64,000 nucleotides of DNA. Source: Lineus longissimus (Eukaryota; Nemertea; Pilidiophora; Heteronemertea; Lineidae). The stretch lies in the NCBI RefSeq assembly GCF_910592395.1, contig NC_088309.1, positions 11,598,501 through 11,662,500 of the forward strand, given 5' to 3'. Below the pieces are notes generated by a model that worked only from the letters and a program-made list of their open reading frames with translations, was not told the DNA's origin and did no database searches. This document shows, piece by piece, positions 22,473 through 33,672 of the stretch. Within the stretch, counting starts at the first letter, position 1, and every line of letters begins with the position of its first letter. The position numbers and the translations under genes are program-made.

Positions 22473-23540
22473 AAGGGCTACCTATTCAGAAACATTTATG
22501 ACAAAGGACAGCATCCTCTCGGTTCACATCATCAGTATTTTTACCACACTGGTTTGGATGCTGTAGTGCTGTCTATATCGTTTAATTTCCGTTTATCAAC
22601 TAGTAACATATACATCTATCGCTTTAGTGCTGATGCTTTACGATATATATTAAAAAGTAGTTATCGTGTCAAGGGATTATTGCGCATAGTGGGTGAAGAG
22701 GATCAGGAAATTGTGTGTACATGCGCTAAATCAAAAGATGATCAAAAACAAAGGTTTTCTAAATTGAAAGCCTACCTGATTGATTATCTGGGTCAGTATA
22801 AGAGAGAATTAACTCTCCCCTATGACGATGTAAGTCAAAGGGAGAATTTCAAGAACAGATCATTTTCCATGAGAATCTTCGCTTATAAAGGTTTTCTTGT
22901 CGTAGTCTGCAAAACAATGTCGATAAGAATGTTGAAAGAAGCGTCTTATCGGAGAACGGAAAATAAAAATGCTTTACACTATTTCTTGTACGAAATCAAG
23001 TCTATTGGTATGCGTTTGGCGTTGTCATTTATCAGAAAGTTAGCGCATTCAACATTGTATTATGAAATAGTTCGTTATAATCGACATTATGACCACCCTT
23101 TTGCCGTAGGACATTTGAAATTCGAATGGGACCTGAAGGGTAATTTCCTCATCTTAGACCGGCATCCTCAGCAGCGGGCGCAGACGGTTCTCGTAACCTT
23201 CTCGTGGGACACCAATCTTAGGGAGAAAACAACCCACATCATTGGAAAGTTTCCGTCTGAAACCGAAATCTCTTTACTCAGTGCCAAACTATTGGCAGTC
23301 CGCGTCAAATCCTTAACAACCCAGGAAGTATACTTACTCAGAAATTCACGCCATTTAGCCATAAAGTTGAACAACAAGACGAACATTTCGATTGTTGTTC
23401 GCACTTCGGTTTGTAATATACCTGGCCAGTACCATTTATTCGTAGATAGGACAAAACAATTGATTGCATGGCCAAAACAGAAGATAAAATCTTTTTTTTT
23501 CGCCGCTCGTGTGTACGATACCATGTGCGATATTTTTTGA
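22473..23540 (+). CDS. Tandem family protein, exon Y of unit C
   Basis: Third Y copy, open from the acceptor-like TTATTCAG (22,472) to TGA after CDIF. The conserved second half matches the other copies nearly word for word. The first half differs at the same hot segments (AKSKDDQKQR; EASYRRTENKNALHYF). No disruptions. Its upstream exon X (19,971-20,247) is the damaged one, so this copy may use another promoter or be expressed without the PAN-like part. Confidence 0.7.
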   Translation, partial: KGYLFRNIYDKGQHPLGSHHQYFYHTGLDAVVLSISFNFRLSTSNIYIYRFSADALRYILKSSYRVKGLLRIVGEEDQEIVCTCAKSKDDQKQRFSKLKAYLIDYLGQYKRELTLPYDDVSQRENFKNRSFSMRIFAYKGFLVVVCKTMSIRMLKEASYRRTENKNALHYFLYEIKSIGMRLALSFIRKLAHSTLYYEIVRYNRHYDHPFAVGHLKFEWDLKGNFLILDRHPQQRAQTVLVTFSWDTNLREKTTHIIGKFPSETEISLLSAKLLAVRVKSLTTQEVYLLRNSRHLAIKLNNKTNISIVVRTSVCNIPGQYHLFVDRTKQLIAWPKQKIKSFFFAARVYDTMCDIF

Positions 23541-23638
23541 TTTTTCAAGACTGAACGGCCGGCCATATAATAGGAAAGGAAGGAAAACTTTGAGTGAGTC
23601 GGTTTCATCTTTCTTTTTCTAATCAATTTTACAACTAG

Positions 23639-24703
23639 AATCCATTAAGCTCCGGTAAACGATACAGAATATTAGGGAGGTACCCTAAATTGAATTCAAA
23701 CATTCATTACCACAGAAAACGCCAAGTCGTTGTCGTAGTAACGGGAACGGAAGGGATCTTCACATCACCTAATAATGTGTACGTTTATATCTTCACGGGG
23801 ACGGATTTTGTTTTGAGAAGCAATTTCAATGTGCGTCCACGACTTGCTTATATTGTTGGAGATTATGGAGACCAAGTTGTCGGGGTCGGTACACCACTTG
23901 GCAGAGTATTAACACACGGCGTGTCCACAAGAATGAAGGCGTTTGTTTTCGACCTTCAAGGTGAACAGGTCAGGGAATTGGTTCTGCCCTGTGACGTATT
24001 GGCAGCGCGACTCGACGATAGTAAAAACAAATTTAAATATCTAACATTCACTATATGTGGAGACAACGTGTTCTTGGAAGCAACCTGTTTCAGCAGAAGT
24101 GCAATTTATGGCAAACTTAAAGATGCGTACGTAAGGAATTCCACGATGCATTTGTTTGTAATACGATCCCTTGGTTTTGCTTTATCACTTAAGTTTATTA
24201 GAGACTTAGACTTACCTCGTCGATTAGCTTTACTTCCTAAGTATTCGTTCTCCGGCGACCCCGACGAATTTCTGAAATGGGGTCCTTGTTACAAGAATCA
24301 GTGCTGGAATAACAATTTCTATGCGTTGTATCTTCGCTCTAAGAGAAGGCACAAAAAGGTAAGAATAAAAATATGCAAAAAAGGCCATGTTTCAAAACAT
24401 TGTAGCACGTATTCAAAGGTTAAGATTCGGAAGAAACATTTTCCGAGTGGATTTACTTCCTTACTCGAAACTGAAACCAATGCTCTAATCTATATAAACA
24501 GTCGGGCTATTACAAAATTCTCTATCAAATTGTTAGGCGAGTCAGATTTCTGTGTCATCAAGAAACCATTGCGCGCCAAACTTTACCTTCCTTTAAAAAA
24601 CGTGGCTGGTCATCATGTGTTCATCAATGAAGCTGATCAACTTGTTCTATGGCCAAAACATGACACCGAGCTTGATGCATTAACAGCTAACATCTTGATG
24701 TAA
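23639..24703 (+). CDS. Tandem family protein, exon Z of unit C
   Basis: Z copy following the acceptor-like ACAACTAG at 23,638 and ending TAA. It is close to unit A in the lysine-rich third quarter (KKVRIKICKKGHVSKHC) but to unit B at the N-terminal side, again a mosaic. The C-terminus reads NILM instead of KILM. Same unknown function. Confidence 0.68.
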   Translation, partial: NPLSSGKRYRILGRYPKLNSNIHYHRKRQVVVVVTGTEGIFTSPNNVYVYIFTGTDFVLRSNFNVRPRLAYIVGDYGDQVVGVGTPLGRVLTHGVSTRMKAFVFDLQGEQVRELVLPCDVLAARLDDSKNKFKYLTFTICGDNVFLEATCFSRSAIYGKLKDAYVRNSTMHLFVIRSLGFALSLKFIRDLDLPRRLALLPKYSFSGDPDEFLKWGPCYKNQCWNNNFYALYLRSKRRHKKVRIKICKKGHVSKHCSTYSKVKIRKKHFPSGFTSLLETETNALIYINSRAITKFSIKLLGESDFCVIKKPLRAKLYLPLKNVAGHHVFINEADQLVLWPKHDTELDALTANILM

Positions 24704-25743
24704 ACTTAAAGAAAACATTTTAATGGAGAATCGTTCAGAAAAAGAGAGGTGTTTTCAACGGCCTGGTAAAAATCTAAGTTTAACTAATTTAAGTAGTTTC
24801 GAGTATTCCACAGCCAGGTAGTTGATCGTGATGAGCTAGCATTTTGGTAACATTTTGCACTCCAGTCTGTATAAGTGGTAATCTCCAAACTTTTTATATT
24901 CATCGTCTGGTCCACTTATGGATTGTTTTTATGATCGGATCCTTTTAACTTAAGTCAAAATTGTGATACAAAGAATTAATACCAAAGACTTAGTCTTTAT
25001 TTATTCTTGGTGACACGTGACACTGTGTCACCATCGAAGTTAATTTTTTCGCTTCATATTTTGTCTGAAGTCTTCAGAAGCTGGGTTTCAACAGGGGAGT
25101 AACCAGCTTTTCAGTCTGGGAGGGGGAGGGGCAAAATGACACTTTTTGAAATGTTTCGGCAAAAATCATGGTCATCAAACACATATTTGGTGGCTTCGAG
25201 GGGAAGGTTGGGGAGGGGGAGGTTACCCCATCTAGCTACGCCCATGTTCAATAGCTATGAGCGCAACATAAAGGATTATCTCAGAGAATATGCGATTTCG
25301 GAGGTTCTTCAGCCAATGCCATTAAAAGTGGCAGGTTCTACCAAACACTTCAATTTGATTGAAGAATTATTCTTTTATATGTTTAACCATTTATCATTTT
25401 AAATGTTAACAAATGTCCGGTGAATTTGGCAAGCCGGGCGCCAAACGAGTATTCATTTTAATCTTGTTTGGTGAACTCCGGGGAGAACTGCTCGCCAAAA
25501 CGACAAATTATTAACCGAAGCAACGGATAAATAAAAAATCTCAGTGCTACAGAAATTTGGTGACAGACATTTTGAAACTTAGTGGTGTACCCTGTATCAA
25601 AATGACCTTCTGCTTTGAATCCTGCCTGAGATTAGGGATAGCAAGGCACAGACGGATATGGAACCTTTTTAGAATAGACAAGCACGGAGTCATTGTTAAC
25701 CAAATACAAACAAACTTTGAACAAGATGTTATTTGTGGGTGTA
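24704..25743. other. Spacer after Z in unit C
   Basis: No gene. It closely parallels unit A 2,668-3,690 and includes the G-rich short repeat at 25,093-25,246. It ends where the LINE fragment is inserted in TTTGTGGGTGTA. Confidence 0.6.
25093..25246. repeat. Short interspersed repeat, copy in unit C
   Basis: Same block as 3,054-3,207, from GGGGAGTAACCAG to CTAGCTACGCCCATG, at the corresponding place in the unit. Confidence 0.6.
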
Positions 25744-26979
25744 TTATTAAATTATTAAAACATATTTTTAGGTGCCTTTATCAACAAATTGCTCAAAGGC
25801 ACCTTACAATCTAAGAAACAATGTGCTCAAAGTACTAAAGTTCATTCCACAGCCTTGGGGCCGAAGCCCCAAAAGATCTCCCTCCACAGACCGTCCTATG
25901 GCGGGGGACCTTGAGTTTATACTCCTCCGCAGAGCGGAGTGCTCTGCCAGGCCTGCGGAAGGAAACCAACTCCGAGATGTAAGGAGGGGCTGTGGAATGA
26001 AGGGCTCGAAAGGTATGGATGAGAACTTTGTACCGGATCCTTAACTTCACGGGCAACCAATGTAGGTCGATCAGTACAGGTGTTATGTGGTCAGACTTTT
26101 TAGTACGAGTGATCAAACGTGCCGAGGCATTTTGAACTTTCTGTAGGGATTGCACCAGTTGACCTGAGACACCATCAAGAAGAGCATTGCAGTAGTCGAG
26201 TCTAGATGTTACCAGACCATTGACAAGTGACTTGGTTGCATCGGCAGGCAAATAACTCCTCAATCTACCAATGTTCCGGAGGTGGAAGAAGCAGGAACGA
26301 GCAACAGAGTTCACCTGCCTCTCCATGGTGAGGTGCTGGTCAAAGATAACTCCCAGGTTGCGAACTGCTGTACTCGGTTCAGTGCTGCAACCATCAACAG
26401 AAATTGAGATGTGATAAATGGCCTGGCCTCCACGCAGGGTGCACAGCATCACTTCTGTCTTATCACCGTTTTGTTTTAGAAAGTTTGAGCTCATCCATTT
26501 GCTGATGGCTTTAAGGCATTTCTCGAGGTTGTGGACAGCTTTGTTTTGAATCACCAGATCTTTTTTTTGGGAAAGAAAATGTAGAGCTGTGTATCATCAG
26601 CGTACATATGGTAGTCCAGGCCATGCATCTGAATAAGAGTACCCAGGGGTTTAGTGTATATCGTGTATAACTTCGGTCCAAGAACCGACCCCTGAGGAAC
26701 GCCATATTTGAGCTTGCTGCTGTCAGATGCCTGACCGGAAAGTACCACTGATTGATAACGGTCCTGTACATAGGAATCAAACCAATCGAGAGCACCCTCA
26801 ATGCCATAGCGCTGCCTTAGGCGGTTGATGAGGGTGGCATGGTCGATGGTGTCAAAAGCTGCCGAAAGATCGAGCATCACCAATACAGCACTATCACCCC
26901 TATCCATAGCTTTGAGAATGTCGGACTGAACCCGGAGAGTGCCGTTTCAGTAGACCGGAACTTTGTGTACGCACTCTGA
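25744..26979 (-). mobile_element. 5'-truncated CR1/Jockey-like LINE fragment
   Basis: A non-LTR retrotransposon reverse transcriptase read on the minus strand. Block 2-5 motifs are visible: LDLSAAFDTIDH, YGVPQGSVLGP, YADDTQLY, then a thumb/C-terminal part with NLGVIFDQHLT, LDYCNALL, LHWLPV and GASAPRLWNEL. The fragment begins near SAYTKFRSTETAL, so the 5' part (ORF1, endonuclease, RT start) is missing, as is usual for target-primed insertions. Frames change near 26,925 and at a T8 run near 26,566. After the stop the 3' region holds a hairpin (GGTGCCTTT...AAAGGCACC, 25,771-25,803) and a TAATAATT tail. Units A and B have the empty site, so the insertion is younger than the duplication. Confidence 0.9.
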
Positions 26980-27464
26980 TGTAGACTGCAAATAAATGGA
27001 AACTCTGGTGTAGACTGCAAATAAATGGAAACTGAATAGCAAAGGAAAAGAAATCATCCCGATGTTATGGACCACGCTAAGCTGGTTCTAGTATATTTAT
27101 ATTCCTTCTAGAATGTCACTAGTGAAACTGATAAATAGGTTAAGCATATTTTTTTGCAAATTTATTATAAGTAAAATTAATTTAAAAAATGACATTTTTT
27201 TAGAATGATTTAGGTATGATTAAGACTCAATCATTACTCTGGTAAGTACCTCTGGCCAGAACGATATGAAAAACGGTTCAGCAAACGTTTAAGAATGATT
27301 TCAGTTACGAAAAGTTGATTGCCTCGCTCAATTTTCGAGGATGTAAGTTTCGGGAATGGCAGGTGAAATGCTGTGCTCTTGGGAGACTATTTTATTATGA
27401 TTGATTTCTTTATAGAAGTATTCAAACGTTTTTGATTAATCTGGGAAAAAATAAAATACAATTT

Positions 27465-27926
27465 TTATTTCGTCGGATCATTAATGGGATCATTTCGCAC
27501 ATGCAATAGACGGCGCAGGTTGCAGCCTGTTTGAAAGATTGACACCAGCAGCCCACGCATACCCGGCAACTCTCCTTGATAAAAGACATTATGCGTGGCC
27601 ATCAGCCAACTTGGTGTCGCCCACCCATCGTCAATTCCATCGGAACATGTCGGATTGCAACAAATGACCATGTGCCAAACATCTAGTGGGACTTAGTTTG
27701 AATATTTAGGAACAGTCATAGATCCGTGAAACTGACGTATATGAAGCTCTTGATTCAATGCCTCAGGCGCGAGACACAACACGAGCAGCCTGTCCCACTC
27801 ATAATTTTCCAAGCCCGAGAGCGTAAGCACCATGTGTTTGCCATGGACGCTCCGATAAAAATTCGTACAGGAATTTAAGACAGCTGCTGTCAAAAATGTA
27901 AATTCGTTAAAAGAAACCAGACACAA
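27465..27926 (-). pseudogene. Minus-strand coding-like pair, unit C copy
   Basis: Second copy of the pair at 4,038-4,469, with the same two frames and the same stop between them. The upstream frame is longer here (to 27,926) because an ATG is available. Replacements relative to unit A are few (E to G before SMTVPKYSN; V to A near the start). Confidence 0.35.
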
Positions 27927-27989
27927 AAAACGGGCCGGGAAAAATTATGGGTGGAAGAGTGCCGTGCGGTCATATTATTGTTTTAATAC

Positions 27990-28207
27990 GAAGTAACTGC
28001 GCATTAAAACTTTAATACGCATTGGGGTGTCACACTCAAGTCGATTTATACCGTTTTCAAACCGCTTTTACAATGCGGTTCTTTAATACGCATCAAAGAC
28101 GTCGTTCTGGCCAAGTCACATTGAAGCCGCTTTGGAATTCGTAGTGTGGCGCTTCTAATACGCATTAAGCATGGCATTTGCACTGCGCATTCGCACAGTG
28201 TAACTTC
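27990..28207. mobile_element. Deleted remnant of the Myb/SANT element
   Basis: Keeps GAAGTAACTGCGCATT and TTAATACGCATTGGGGTGTCACACT on the left and ACGCATTAAG...GTGTAACTTC on the right, but lacks about 770 internal bases, including the DNA-binding gene present at 4,956-5,306. A classic route from a gene-bearing element to a MITE. Confidence 0.6.
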
Positions 28208-31200
28208 CTCTTCAGTTTCGAGGACAAGAGACATGGGCATAGGGCTCGAATTAAATTTTATCCTATGATAACATCTCCATTTAGTATTTTACATATAGCT
28301 AACACAAAACAATCAACCTAAACCGGTTCTACATGTCTTGGGTAGAATTTGTTACATGGTTAGATTCCTTAGCTATTTGGTGAATATTGACCGAAATGTA
28401 TTTGCTGTCTACAGAGGATATCTATATTGATGCACAAAATTATAGTAGTGTTGAAATTTATGTTCAATTTGTGCACCAATTTACTCGGTATGATCAAGTA
28501 CAGCTTGTTTCTGTACGGTGATACTACATGTAGCAAGTCAATTCATTGTCAGTTATCGATTTGATATCAATGGTCTAAAGTACTGACAATGAAATCAAAC
28601 CCTTTACAAATATTGCGTGTTCGTCTTATCCAATTCACAATCGTCACAAAGAATATGAATGCTAGATGAATAATTTGAATTGGTTAATGGATATTTTATG
28701 GTAGTCACCATGCACAACGGCTACCTCTGTTGGAGGAAGGAGTGAATATCAGACGTGAGTAGATAAAGAATGTTCTCGTCTTTCTGTGCGCTTGTGCCAT
28801 ATTAGCCTTGGGAGGCCACTCACGATTTCCTAGTAAGACTTTCAGATGACTCGTTCTAGTTTTTAAACACCCTTTCAAACGTCATGTTATTTTGCCCCGC
28901 AAATACCTCGCAGTTAAAAGAATTCAAGTCTAGTCCAATGCACGGTCTGTTATCTTTAAAAAAAGCCCTCTCGCACCAAAGCCTAAATTTCCATTAACGT
29001 CTTATGGAAGGGTTATGAGCGCAAATCCTTATAACATCGACCCCTACGAAACATATTTCATCACGGTCGATATAAACTTAAACTGGCAAGGGCAAATCAA
29101 CGTAATGAACTTGGTAAGGAAAAACTTATCATTGGTTTTCAATGGCGAAGCGTGCACTGATACGAACAAACAGCTTTCCTTTGGACTCAAGTGGTGTGTC
29201 ATCGTTCGAACGCCTTTTGTTGCGAGAAAACGAAACTTTCACCATGTTTTGATCTAAAATGAAAAAAAAATACATGTACTAGGAATTGGCGGAACGCTTG
29301 ATAGAATGATTTTCACAGCCTTTGGATAGAGGAGAGGTGAGAAACTTAACTATCTGACAGTACCCTGGAATATGAAACAGCACTTTGCTAGAATGAACGG
29401 AAACAAGCGAACCTGATTGTCCGAAAGGCTAACAGGCATGACAAGCGAGAGCGAAGAAATATTTCAATTTTTGAATTATATTCATTATCCCAAGTCACGT
29501 TTGACCAGTTGGTGTGTTAACTGTATACATGTAGCTCTCATGTGATCTTTTTATCAGAAAGGACCACCTAGCATGTCCACTGTTACTGTATGTCCTTACT
29601 TAATCAATCCGTATTTTTCGATGCCTATTCACATGATAGGGGTTGAATGCCACGGTTATGATTCCAATTTGGTGATATATTGCATTCGATCACATGGGTA
29701 TATCTGTATGTCCAATATGGTACGAGGAGAGAAAAGATGATGGAGTCGTAGAAAGGAGGATCTAAAGCCTTGGTGTCATTATTGCTTTTCTCTAAGGAAT
29801 GATGTAAAAGCAATTTGTCAAACATGATGTGCAAGAAAGGTATGCTTATTTTAACTTACTTATTAGCAAACCAACGAAATGCTGTTATGGTTCAGTTTGT
29901 TAATAAGCATGTTGGCTCCGAACTGTTTGATGATATGTTGTTGAAGGCTGACGGATCAAATATGCATACCCGAGCTCTCGGGAATGTTTGTGATGTGCAT
30001 TTGGATGTTCTACTGAATATACTCATTACCCCCAGTGCACGAATCGAAAGCGAGGCATTTTCTGCAGACACCGTAGGGTGTAGATGAAATATTCGGGCGA
30101 AAAAGCCTGAACACGATTCAACCACTGGGACCTCCGCTCTGTATCGGTTAGGCTTTCATTTAAAAAATCGTTTAATTGAACAGATCAACTTCTCACAAAT
30201 GTTCAAAATATGAAGTGTTTTCATTGACTTACGACCTCCATGATTTACAATGTGCACGTGTGCGGCTGCTGCACTGTATCACAAATTGCCGATCTAGTGT
30301 ATGAGGTACCACCTTCATTATCTGAACTAACGAAAGTGTACGTAGGTCTATCCATATCGGTGTAGGCTGATCTGTGCATAAGGCACGAAAGTGACCGCAT
30401 GCATGATGATCAACTACCTCTTTCAAAACAAAGTCGAATTGGTCTAGCAATATTCTTTTATAGCTAGTGGTTTTCAATACACTCCACCTCTTGTGACGTA
30501 GGAGTGAAAACTAACACTGAATCCCAGGATGAATATGACTCGGTAAGGTAGAAAAAGGGTGTGATTAAATGGTAGCACGCTAACACAAAGCAACTGACTC
30601 AAGTAGAGAAGCCTCGCTGCTGCAGCCTGGTCATAGATTAAGCTGATCAACGACACTACGGTACTGCAAAAGATAAACTATAGTTTCCAAGGCGCAAAAT
30701 GGAGTGGTTCCGCAGAGTTGATAAAAAGTGCTTTTCACCTGAATTATCGTCTGCTCGAAAAAGACGATAGACCATTGCCACGCTGGGGATAAATCGTGTA
30801 CGCTGACCACCGTGGGAACGAGAAGATCAATTGACCAAACTATTAGTATAGTTAAAAAATTAAACAACTATCGTTAAAAACGCCATAATATCACTCTTAT
30901 TTCTACGGTTTATCATCAAGAGGCGGCGATAGGGCAAGGAGTTTCTCGTTCCATGAATAACTCTCACCGCTCCAGGAGCATCCATAATATGTTGGTGTAT
31001 GATAAAAAATGGCGGCTCATAACGATGGTTTCTGCGGTTCTGTCGTGTCCGACAGCATGAATTTATTTAGAGCAAGAATGAATTCTATATTCTTGTTAGG
31101 AGTGATGTTAATGAATTATCTACAGTGTTTGTCTGACCACAAATTTCAGAAGTGTACCAGGATTCCTTGCTGATTGAAATTTCTAACATTCATGCTCACT

Positions 31201-31500
31201 CCATCTTGACCCTCAAGCCTTAGATCCACTCCACCGACCCTGACTCCGTTACACCAATAAGCTGAGATGATGGACCGAGTAACTCTGATGATTCAGAGTG
31301 GCTCACCCCTGCATCCGTAACCATTTGTCCAGTTGCAGTTACGTGGAAGAGCGATATCAACGTATTCAGATCCAATGGCCACCAATTCAAGCAGTGACAG
31401 TAGGACCGCCTCATCACACAACTATCACAGCGCCGGAGGGTCGACGTTCATATTTACATTTCTTAATGCATCCCATACCTCAATATTTAAATCTCCCCAG
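28208..31500. other. Long spacer of unit C
   Basis: Parallel to 5,529-9,046. One extra frame at 29,815-30,087 (about 90 residues, with FVNKHVGSELFDDMLLKADG) follows a T-rich acceptor-like TTATTAG, but its unit B counterpart near 17,530 is interrupted, so it is not called as a gene. An ATG with MATNSSSDSRTASSHNYH at 31,375 lies just before exon X and could be a first exon, though the following donor is weak. Confidence 0.45.
29015..29257 (+). CDS. Small conserved frame, unit C copy
   Basis: Counterpart of 6,338-6,580: MSANPYNIDPYETYF start, same length, ending HHVLI and TAA. Unknown function; low confidence that it is translated. Confidence 0.3.
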   Translation: MSANPYNIDPYETYFITVDINLNWQGQINVMNLVRKNLSLVFNGEACTDTNKQLSFGLKWCVIVRTPFVARKRNFHHVLI

Positions 31501-31799
31501 CGGCTTTTATTGGCGGCCTCATCGGAATCATGACATCAACTGATGTACCATCGTTTGAAACCTTCAAACCGCTGTCGAACGGCGAAAATCCCCGGGATCT
31601 CCAGTTTGGAACTGTGCTGGCAACGTCCATACTTGGTTGCGGTGTGTATTGCACCAGTATGAAATATTGTAGCATGTTTTCCTGTCGAGATATACTGGAA
31701 ATGTCATGTCAACTTTATAGCTGCCTTAGTCCTGACCAGATGCCCAGCCACGTGGACGCTTCCGCGGCTATACCAAGACGCCAATATTGGGAAAAGCAG
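31501..31799 (+). CDS. Exon X upstream of the Polinton (unit D gene)
   Basis: Intact 299-bp exon between TTTAAATCTCCCCAG and GAAAAGCAG|GTAAAT. It encodes a hydrophobic start (AFIGGLIGIM) and then the PAN-like cysteine stretch CGVYCTSMKYCSMFSC...CQLYSC. It leaves in phase 0. Its natural partner, exon Y at 63,074, is now more than 31 kb downstream because the Polinton landed between them. If the transcript is still made, the Polinton is an intronic passenger. Confidence 0.5.
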
Positions 31800-32305
31800 G
31801 TAAATATACATGCATGGACATATTCGACTACGACCTTCAATCTTCCAAAATGATGTTTATGCGCGAAGCTGGAACGAGTCTGCTTTGTTCATTGAAAGGA
31901 GGACCTGCTCCGGTTTAACTTGAACACAGTTGGCTGGCTTTAATGTTCTTTTTATTCAGATTTAAACCTTGAGATTAAAATTTTTTGCGAATCGCTCTTC
32001 TGTAACAACATCACCCGCATGTCCATGTCTACTTGAGGTTACTTCTGGCAGGTTTTATGGCTGGAGTTTTATGGTTCAGCTTAAGTCTGATCTGGTTTTG
32101 TAGCTGTCGGGCTATACTCACATGTAGGATATATATATGTAGTGTGGCTTCGATTCGTGTAGGTGTCATTGATCTATAAAGATGACATAATATCATAGGA
32201 ATACCATAGCAATATTTTGGTAGCTTTTGGGTACCGATGTGAATTTATTTGAGAAAAAAAGATGCGGTGGATATTGGTCATGATTGCAGCAATGAAAAAC
32301 GGTGC

Positions 32306-32565
32306 CAAGAATCATGGATATGGAAAGGTCATCTTTCGATAGGTCATCTTTCGATAACCATGATTATTGGCACCATTAGATTTCTTGGCACCCAGGGTCA
32401 TTTAAATTGAAAATGACGCCCATCAGATATGGTGAAACATGTACTCTAAATGGAAAATGAGATTCAGGTATGGTGCCAAATGTCATGAATGAAGACGAGA
32501 TTCATGAAGTTTGTTGCCGTATGTCATGATTGTATGGCCGTCATGGAAACTGAAAATGCCATTAA
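32306..32565. repeat. Hairpin and shortened 41-bp minisatellite
   Basis: Hairpin arms GGTGCCAAGAATCATGG and CCATGATTATTGGCACC (near 32,308-32,375), followed by only three or so copies of the 41-bp repeat. This is the same module as in the other units, just upstream of the Polinton target site. Confidence 0.75.
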
Positions 32566-32687
32566 ATATTGTGTGAAGTTGGAATTTGAAAATTTCATTT
32601 ATGGAAAATATGGTGCCCACTGACTTAATGGTTGTAAGAAATATTAGTTTCTTTTAGTAAGAAGCTCGCTTCATAACTTAGACAGTC

Positions 32688-32693
32688 TCCATT
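32688..32693. repeat. Left 6-bp target site duplication, TCCATT
   Basis: TCCATT directly precedes the first base of the Polinton and recurs directly after its last base. The uninterrupted paralogous site (GTCTCCATTATG) is present near 352, 10,550 and 22,330. Confidence 0.95.
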
Positions 32694-33598
32694 AGTAGTA
32701 GGTATAATGTCCCTTTCAACGCCCAAAATTCGAGGCCCAAAGTCCGAGGGCCCCGGGGCGTTGAAAGGTGCATCATTCGACGCCCGCGACAAATGCCCTC
32801 CCGTGATATTGTGCTTGAAGAATTTTTTCCGCGCTTCGTGTAAGCGCTCAAAAATTCGGCGCTATCCGTCCGCCCTGTCCACGGGTACAAGCGGTACGAG
32901 TACAAGCAGCCCGATGCCGCAACGAGCACAGATTAATGTGCACTCTTATTCACGCTCCTCCTGAGGTTTTACGGGCTGCTGTCACAAGCCGAGCGGAGCG
33001 AAGAGTGTAGATCTATTAGGGTCTCCACCATCGGGAAAGTCTGTTCGGGGCAAATAGCCTACTGAAGCATTCTGTTGCTATAACTGGGATGTTATCAGTG
33101 TCTAGGCAATCCTGTCATCGACTATGCATAGAGACTGCTCATCCTAGCTAAAATTATGACGCGAATTGCCTCGACTCGTCGCCACATTTTAGGAGTCCCG
33201 TCTCCTCAATGTCCGTTTAGCTCCAAAGCAACGAGATCTGTCCTCTTCGTCTCGCATGGTGGCCGGGTTCGTATAGCGCGGGAAGAGCAGGACAGGACAA
33301 CTCTCCAATCCTAGTCTTTGACTGCTCATCTTAGCTAAAATTATGACGCGAATTGCCTCGACTCGTCGCCACATTTTAGGGCCCCGTCTCCTCAATGTCC
33401 GTGTAGCTCCAAAGCAACGAAGTCTGTCCTCTTCGTCTCGCATGGTGACCGGGTTCGTATAGCGCGGGAAGAGGAGGACAGGACAACTCTCTTGCGCCAC
33501 CCTTTTCCTGATGGAAGGGTGGATATTTTGACATGCACATGAAGAAAGAATAACTCATATACGACGTATTTGTGATATGAAAAAACACTTTTATTTCT
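32694..33598. repeat. Left terminal inverted repeat of the Polinton
   Basis: Inverse copy of 62,211-62,936, matching from the outermost AGTAGTAGG to TTTTATTTCT, beyond which the two arms diverge completely. It is longer than the right arm because about 171 bp inside it is duplicated. Such long arms are typical of Polintons and are thought to serve as the protein-primed replication ends. Confidence 0.95.
33133..33491. repeat. 171-bp tandem duplication in left terminal repeat
   Basis: The segment GACTGCTCATC...GGACAACTCT occurs at 33,133-33,304 and again at 33,320-33,491, separated by 15 bases (CAATCCTAGTCTTT). The right arm has a single copy. This breaks the symmetry of the two arms. Confidence 0.9.
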
Positions 33599-33672
33599 GT
33601 TGTCTTTTCACATCGTTTTGTTAGATTTTTCTTCATGCATAACATTTTTATATGCTTGAAGACCCAGGCGCG

